NCBI GenBank assembly: GCA_910579165.1
Contig: CAJTTF010000003.1
Location: forward strand, 62,001-126,000
Source of the DNA: an uncultured Atopobiaceae bacterium
Lineage (GTDB): Bacteria; Actinomycetota; Coriobacteriia; Coriobacteriales; Atopobiaceae
Direction of reading: 5' to 3'
DNA: 64,000 nt
Both the position numbers and the translations under genes were made by a program. The notes under the pieces were generated by a model. That model ran no database searches. It saw only the letters and a program-made list of their open reading frames with translations, and had not been told where the DNA came from. Shown here one piece after another: positions 60,755 through 64,000 of this stretch. How positions within the stretch are numbered: the stretch's first letter is position 1; every line of letters begins with the position of its first letter.

Positions 60755-61253
60755 TCACGCGCCTTCAAATACAAGTTGGAATAGGTGGCTTCTGTATGCC
60801 GCTGTAGGTCTTATTGTTTTCATTGTTGATCAGGTCACAAAGGCATTTGCTCTGTTAATTGAATCACGCGCGATAGGATTACCAGGCGTTATTACTTTAC
60901 GAAGCGTTAGCAATGATGGTGCAGCGTTTTCGTTGGCGCAAGGTTATTCTCCCGTCTTCCTTTTTATTGCGATAGCTGTGGTAGCCTTTCTCACGTTATA
61001 TGTTGGACACTTCCGACCGCAGAACAAGATCATCTTAATTGGAGCTGGACTTATTGCGGGAGGAGCTACGGGCAACGCACTGGATCGCTTTTTAACGGGG
61101 CGCGTTTTGGACTTCATCTCTCTTGATTGCATCCATTTTCCAATCTTCAATATAGCCGATGCTGCCATCACCTGTGGGTTTGCTCTTATACTTTTTATCG
61201 TATGGCGGAACGGCGTAGGCGCTCTTTTTCCGCCGGTTCCAAGAGAATCTTAA
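60747..61253 (+). CDS. lspA: Lipoprotein signal peptidase (signal peptidase II)
   Basis: Aspartic protease that cleaves prolipoprotein signal peptides within the membrane. The product (168 residues from ATG 60747) has four transmembrane helices and the family motifs DQVTKAFAL in TM1, SVSNDGAAFSLAQG and GNALDRFLTGRVLDFI with Asp113, and FNIADAAITCG with Asp138; these two Asp residues form the active site. It overlaps the end of ileS, the common ileS-lspA-rluD order in Gram-positive bacteria. Confidence 0.96.
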   Translation: MSDHAPSNTSWNRWLLYAAVGLIVFIVDQVTKAFALLIESRAIGLPGVITLRSVSNDGAAFSLAQGYSPVFLFIAIAVVAFLTLYVGHFRPQNKIILIGAGLIAGGATGNALDRFLTGRVLDFISLDCIHFPIFNIADAAITCGFALILFIVWRNGVGALFPPVPRES

Positions 61254-61297
61254 GCATCTCAACGCTCATCAAGAAATGGGAAGTCAGAGAAGCATGT

Positions 61298-61386
61298 AAG
61301 TAGATAAAACGATATGTATATGAAGATAAAAAATAAGTAGATAAATTTATAAGTAGATAAGTAGATAAGATGAAAAATAGATAAGA
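61298..61386. repeat. AAGTAGATAA repeats in the rluD leader
   Basis: The word AAGTAGATAA occurs at 61298, 61335, 61351 and 61359, the last two sharing two bases; degenerate copies (GAAGATAAA, AATAGATAAG) lie between and after. The region is strongly AT-rich compared with its neighbours and occupies most of the 145 bases between lspA and the pseudouridine synthase gene. It could be a slippage-prone leader or DNA-bending tract. Confidence 0.65.
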
Positions 61387-61398
61387 AGAAACAGGGTT

Positions 61399-62412
61399 AT
61401 GGTCTTTGAAGTTCCGCTCGATAAAGATAAGGTTCGCCTGGATGCTTTCCTTGCTGATCAAGTAGATATGCTGAGCCGCAATCAGGCAGCGCATCTCATT
61501 GAGGCCTGCGAGGTAACTGTGAACAACAGTTCGCAGATATCTAAAAATTTCAAAGTGCGCGCCGGAGACATGGTTGAGGTTGCTGATAACGTCCTGACAA
61601 ATTATGCCGCTCCCCATGACTCTTATGCCGTCCTCCCAGAAGATATTCCGATAAAAGTAGTCTTTGAGGACGATCAGCTCGCCGTGATTTCAAAACCCAA
61701 AGATTTGGTTTCCCACCCAAGTCCGGGACACGAAAAGCACACATTGGTAAACGGTCTTCTCTGGCGTTTTGGAAAAGAGCACCTGGGCACGCTGCAGGGC
61801 CCGGATAAACTAGGGCTCGTTCATCGCCTCGATATGGACACAACGGGCCTTATGCTTATCGCAAAAAACGATGCGGTTCAGCAAAAGTTACAAGACGCTA
61901 TCAAAGCGCGTGAAGTAGATCGACGCTATCTTACGCTCGTTCATGGCAATATTGCGCCGCTCACCGGCCTTATTGATGTTGGCATGGCGCGGTCTTCTCG
62001 GCATCGTATTAAGATGATGGCAACTGCAGATCCAGGGGCTCGAGAAGCCATAACAACATTTCAAACGTTAGAGCATTTTGCGGCTGTAGACCATGATGAT
62101 GGATTTACGCTTTTGGAGTGTCATTTGATGACGGGGCGCACGCATCAGATCCGTCTGCATATGAACTACATTCACCATCCTGTGGTGGGAGATCCGCTTT
62201 ACGGAACAGGCGATGCGCGCAAAAACCTGCAGGCACCCCGACAGTTTCTTCACTCGTATCGCTTAAGTTTTGACCATCCCACAACACACGAGCGCCTTTC
62301 ATTTGCTGAGCCGTTGCCCCCAGACCTCAAAACCGTGCTCGTCTCACTGCGTGAGCGTTCTTTGGGAAAAACAGAAGCTGGCCGGGATCTTTCGCAAGAC
62401 GTGTTGGAATAG
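61399..62412 (+). CDS. rluD: RluD-type 23S rRNA pseudouridine synthase
   Basis: Isomerises uridines in helix 69 of 23S rRNA if it is a true RluD; RluA/RluC specificity cannot be excluded. The 337-residue product has an N-terminal S4 RNA-binding domain (VRLDAFLADQVDMLSRNQAAHLIE) and the catalytic signature LVHRLDMDTTGLMLIAKN, with the nucleophilic Asp in RLD. GRTHQIRLHMNYIHHPVVGDPLYG follows. It lies downstream of lspA as in many Gram-positive genomes. Its leader contains the AAGTAGATAA repeats. Confidence 0.92.
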   Translation: MVFEVPLDKDKVRLDAFLADQVDMLSRNQAAHLIEACEVTVNNSSQISKNFKVRAGDMVEVADNVLTNYAAPHDSYAVLPEDIPIKVVFEDDQLAVISKPKDLVSHPSPGHEKHTLVNGLLWRFGKEHLGTLQGPDKLGLVHRLDMDTTGLMLIAKNDAVQQKLQDAIKAREVDRRYLTLVHGNIAPLTGLIDVGMARSSRHRIKMMATADPGAREAITTFQTLEHFAAVDHDDGFTLLECHLMTGRTHQIRLHMNYIHHPVVGDPLYGTGDARKNLQAPRQFLHSYRLSFDHPTTHERLSFAEPLPPDLKTVLVSLRERSLGKTEAGRDLSQDVLE

Positions 62413-62535
62413 AGTAGGAAATAAAGCTAGGAGTGCGAGACGCCAAAAGGGCTAGGGCAGCATTGGACAGCACGACTCCCACAAGCATTTTTGCTCCAAC
62501 AGCGATAGAATACCGTAGCGCAGATCAACGATAGG

Positions 62536-63846
62536 ATGAGCGTGGAACTTTCAAGAGTAAGCATAACTCCCATAGCTGTATTTAATTTTGTCCTGTGGCT
62601 CTTCTTTACGCTCTGCTTTTTTTATCAGATTGTCTATTTCGTCATTGGCTATTTTAAAAATGAGATCGTTCTTCCTAAGGCTAAAAAGCAGCATCGTTTC
62701 GCCTTCATGATTGCAGCTCACAATGAAGAGGTCGTTATCGCGCAATTGGTTAAATCTATCTTGACGCAAAAGTATCCGCGCAAGCTCTTTGATGTTTATG
62801 TTGTTGCGGATGCCTGTACCGATAAAACCGCCAAACGAGCACGAGAAGCTGGGGCGATTGTGTTTGAGCGCGACGACCTTGCAAGAAAAGGCAAGTCTTG
62901 GGCGCTCGATATGGGCTTTAATAATGTCTTGCACGATAAAGGCGAATCCTACTACGATGCGTTTATCGTCTTTGATGCGGATAACCTCTTATCGCGCGAC
63001 TACCTGAGCGAGATGAACAAGCTCCTCGATCTTGGCTATCTGGCAGGAACGTCCTTGCGGAATTCCAAGAACTTTGATTCCAGTTGGGTGAGTGCGGCAA
63101 ATGCCATTTGGTTTTTGCGAGAAGCCCGCTACCTCAACAATGCGCGTATGTTGCTCAATACAAGCTGTGCAATATCTGGCTCGGGTTGGATGGTGAGCAC
63201 GGATATCATTCGCGGTATGCAAGGTTGGGACTTTCACCTGCTCACCGAAGACATTCAATTCTCTACGTTTTGCGCTGCGCATGGTATAAAGATTGGCTAT
63301 GCACCAGCGGAATTCTATGATGAGCAACCGGTTACCTTTAAAGCTTCTTGGATTCAGCGGATGAGGTGGACAAAAGGCTTTTACCAGGTCTTTTTCTCCT
63401 ATGTGGGCGATCTTATGAAGGGGATTAGCAAGCGCTCTTTCGCTTCCTATGATCTTTTAATGACCGTAGGTCCCGCTATGCTTTTAACCTTGATGAGTGC
63501 GCTCGTAAATTCGGTCTACCTCTTTATAGGGATGTTTTCAAATGGTTTTTTAGCCACGGCCGATGAACTCTCTATGTGTGTAGGCAGCCTTGTCATGACG
63601 TTTGTCTCTATCTATTTAGTCTTCTTTCTTATTGCCGCATTTACAACGTGCACGGAACGCAAACGAATTCATGCAAAACACAAGTGGCGCGTTATTACCA
63701 ATGTGTTCACGTTCCCTCTTTGGCAAATGACGTACATTCCTATTACCGTCATCGCACTCTTTAAAAAGGTTGAGTGGGTTCCTACAAAGCACGAGTTTGC
63801 CCTCAGCGTGGACGAAGTAACAGGCTTGGAAGACGCTAAGCCCTAA
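62536..63846 (+). CDS. Membrane glycosyltransferase, GT2 family
   Basis: 436-residue integral membrane glycosyltransferase of the cellulose-synthase/hyaluronan-synthase-like GT2 group. It has one N-terminal transmembrane helix (residues 12-38), a cytoplasmic catalytic domain and three to four C-terminal helices. Catalytic features are AAHNEEVVI, the DxD motif Asp147-Ala-Asp149, TED at 237-239 (general base) and QRMRW at 274-278 (QxxRW). The QxxRW motif suggests a polymer- or glycolipid-forming enzyme; the sugar and product are unknown. No partner genes such as PgaB, flippase or deacetylase are adjacent, although two flippase-like genes occur 41 kb away. It is followed by the start of probable guaB. 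Confidence 0.86.
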   Translation: MSVELSRVSITPIAVFNFVLWLFFTLCFFYQIVYFVIGYFKNEIVLPKAKKQHRFAFMIAAHNEEVVIAQLVKSILTQKYPRKLFDVYVVADACTDKTAKRAREAGAIVFERDDLARKGKSWALDMGFNNVLHDKGESYYDAFIVFDADNLLSRDYLSEMNKLLDLGYLAGTSLRNSKNFDSSWVSAANAIWFLREARYLNNARMLLNTSCAISGSGWMVSTDIIRGMQGWDFHLLTEDIQFSTFCAAHGIKIGYAPAEFYDEQPVTFKASWIQRMRWTKGFYQVFFSYVGDLMKGISKRSFASYDLLMTVGPAMLLTLMSALVNSVYLFIGMFSNGFLATADELSMCVGSLVMTFVSIYLVFFLIAAFTTCTERKRIHAKHKWRVITNVFTFPLWQMTYIPITVIALFKKVEWVPTKHEFALSVDEVTGLEDAKP

Positions 63847-63956
63847 AGAATAATTTGCTGCTAGAATAAGTCTCCGTGAGACACTCTATAGCAATCTCGC
63901 CTACTACCCAATAGCTATTAACCAACACTATATAACGTTACGTTCAGGAGCAAACA

Positions 63957-64000
63957 TGGCTCATTATTTTAAGGATATTTCGCATACATTTTCAGAATAT
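63957..64000 (+). CDS. guaB: Probable IMP dehydrogenase, 5' end only
   Basis: Only 14 complete codons are visible, after an ATG with AGGAG seven bases upstream. The start MAHYFKDISHTFSEY resembles the N-terminus of IMP dehydrogenases of Gram-positive bacteria, which begin with a similar aromatic stretch ending in TFxEYLL. The call rests on this resemblance alone and the rest is cut off by the window edge. Confidence 0.45.

Overview
The window reads as chromosomal DNA of a moderate-GC actinobacterium, most likely of class Coriobacteriia (Atopobium/Lancefieldella/Olsenella relatives). This is an inference from gene content and order: a coaD - coiled-coil protein - yceD - rpmF - plsX - acpP - rnc - smc - ftsY - ffh cluster, a single-chain beta-alpha L-serine dehydratase, pyruvate phosphate dikinase next to glyQS, and an LPXTG-anchored BspA-like surface protein. 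No rRNA, tRNA, CRISPR array, complete insertion sequence or prophage was seen. About 49 complete genes and two partial ones (khpA at the left edge, probable guaB at the right edge) fill almost the whole window; most are housekeeping.

Layout. 1-2183: khpA-rimM-trmD-lepB (ribosome and tRNA maturation, signal peptidase). 2206-8309: glyQS and ppdK. 8430-13647: an accessory stretch holding a DUF6273-like membrane-anchored protein, a minus-strand AAA/DUF4143 ATPase, a 605-base non-coding interval, an LPVTG surface protein and mscL. 13969-18917: rplS-rnhB-yraN-comM-dprA, the usual continuation of the rimM-trmD cluster, so the 11.8 kb from glyQ to mscL splits a conserved block. 19291-26401: two tandem flippase-like membrane proteins, gltX, L-serine dehydratase and metK. 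26438-31314: priA-def-fmt and a divergent thiamine pyrophosphokinase; rpmB lies on the minus strand. 31709-35922: a heterodimeric ABC exporter. 36134-41210: yloU-like Asp23, fakA, recG and rsmD. 41192-45396: a minus-strand L-arabinose catabolic cluster araA-araB-araD, inserted between rsmD and coaD. 45556-57825: coaD to ffh, then ftsH. 57902-63846: ileS, lspA, an RluD-type pseudouridine synthase and a GT2 glycosyltransferase.

How the genes work together. Translation and protein export dominate: ribosomal proteins and RNA modification, three aminoacyl-tRNA synthetases (Gly, Glu, Ile), N-terminal formyl-methionine handling (fmt, def), SRP (ffh, ftsY), both signal peptidases (lepB, lspA) and the membrane protease FtsH. 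Lipid synthesis is represented by plsX, acpP and fakA; DNA processing by priA, recG, dprA, comM, rnhB and smc; carbon metabolism by ppdK, serine dehydratase and arabinose utilisation.

The most interesting signal is non-coding. In front of the LPVTG surface-protein gene, a perfect TTGACA -35 hexamer is followed by a run of 14 G residues that fills most of a 20-base spacer before a TAGCAT -10-like hexamer. This is the architecture of slipped-strand phase-variable promoters, and it is enclosed by a 16-base inverted repeat pair. Other regulatory candidates are a perfect 28-base palindrome over the likely promoter of the AAA/DUF4143 ATPase, a strong intrinsic terminator between araA and araB, and a structured leader between araB and araD.
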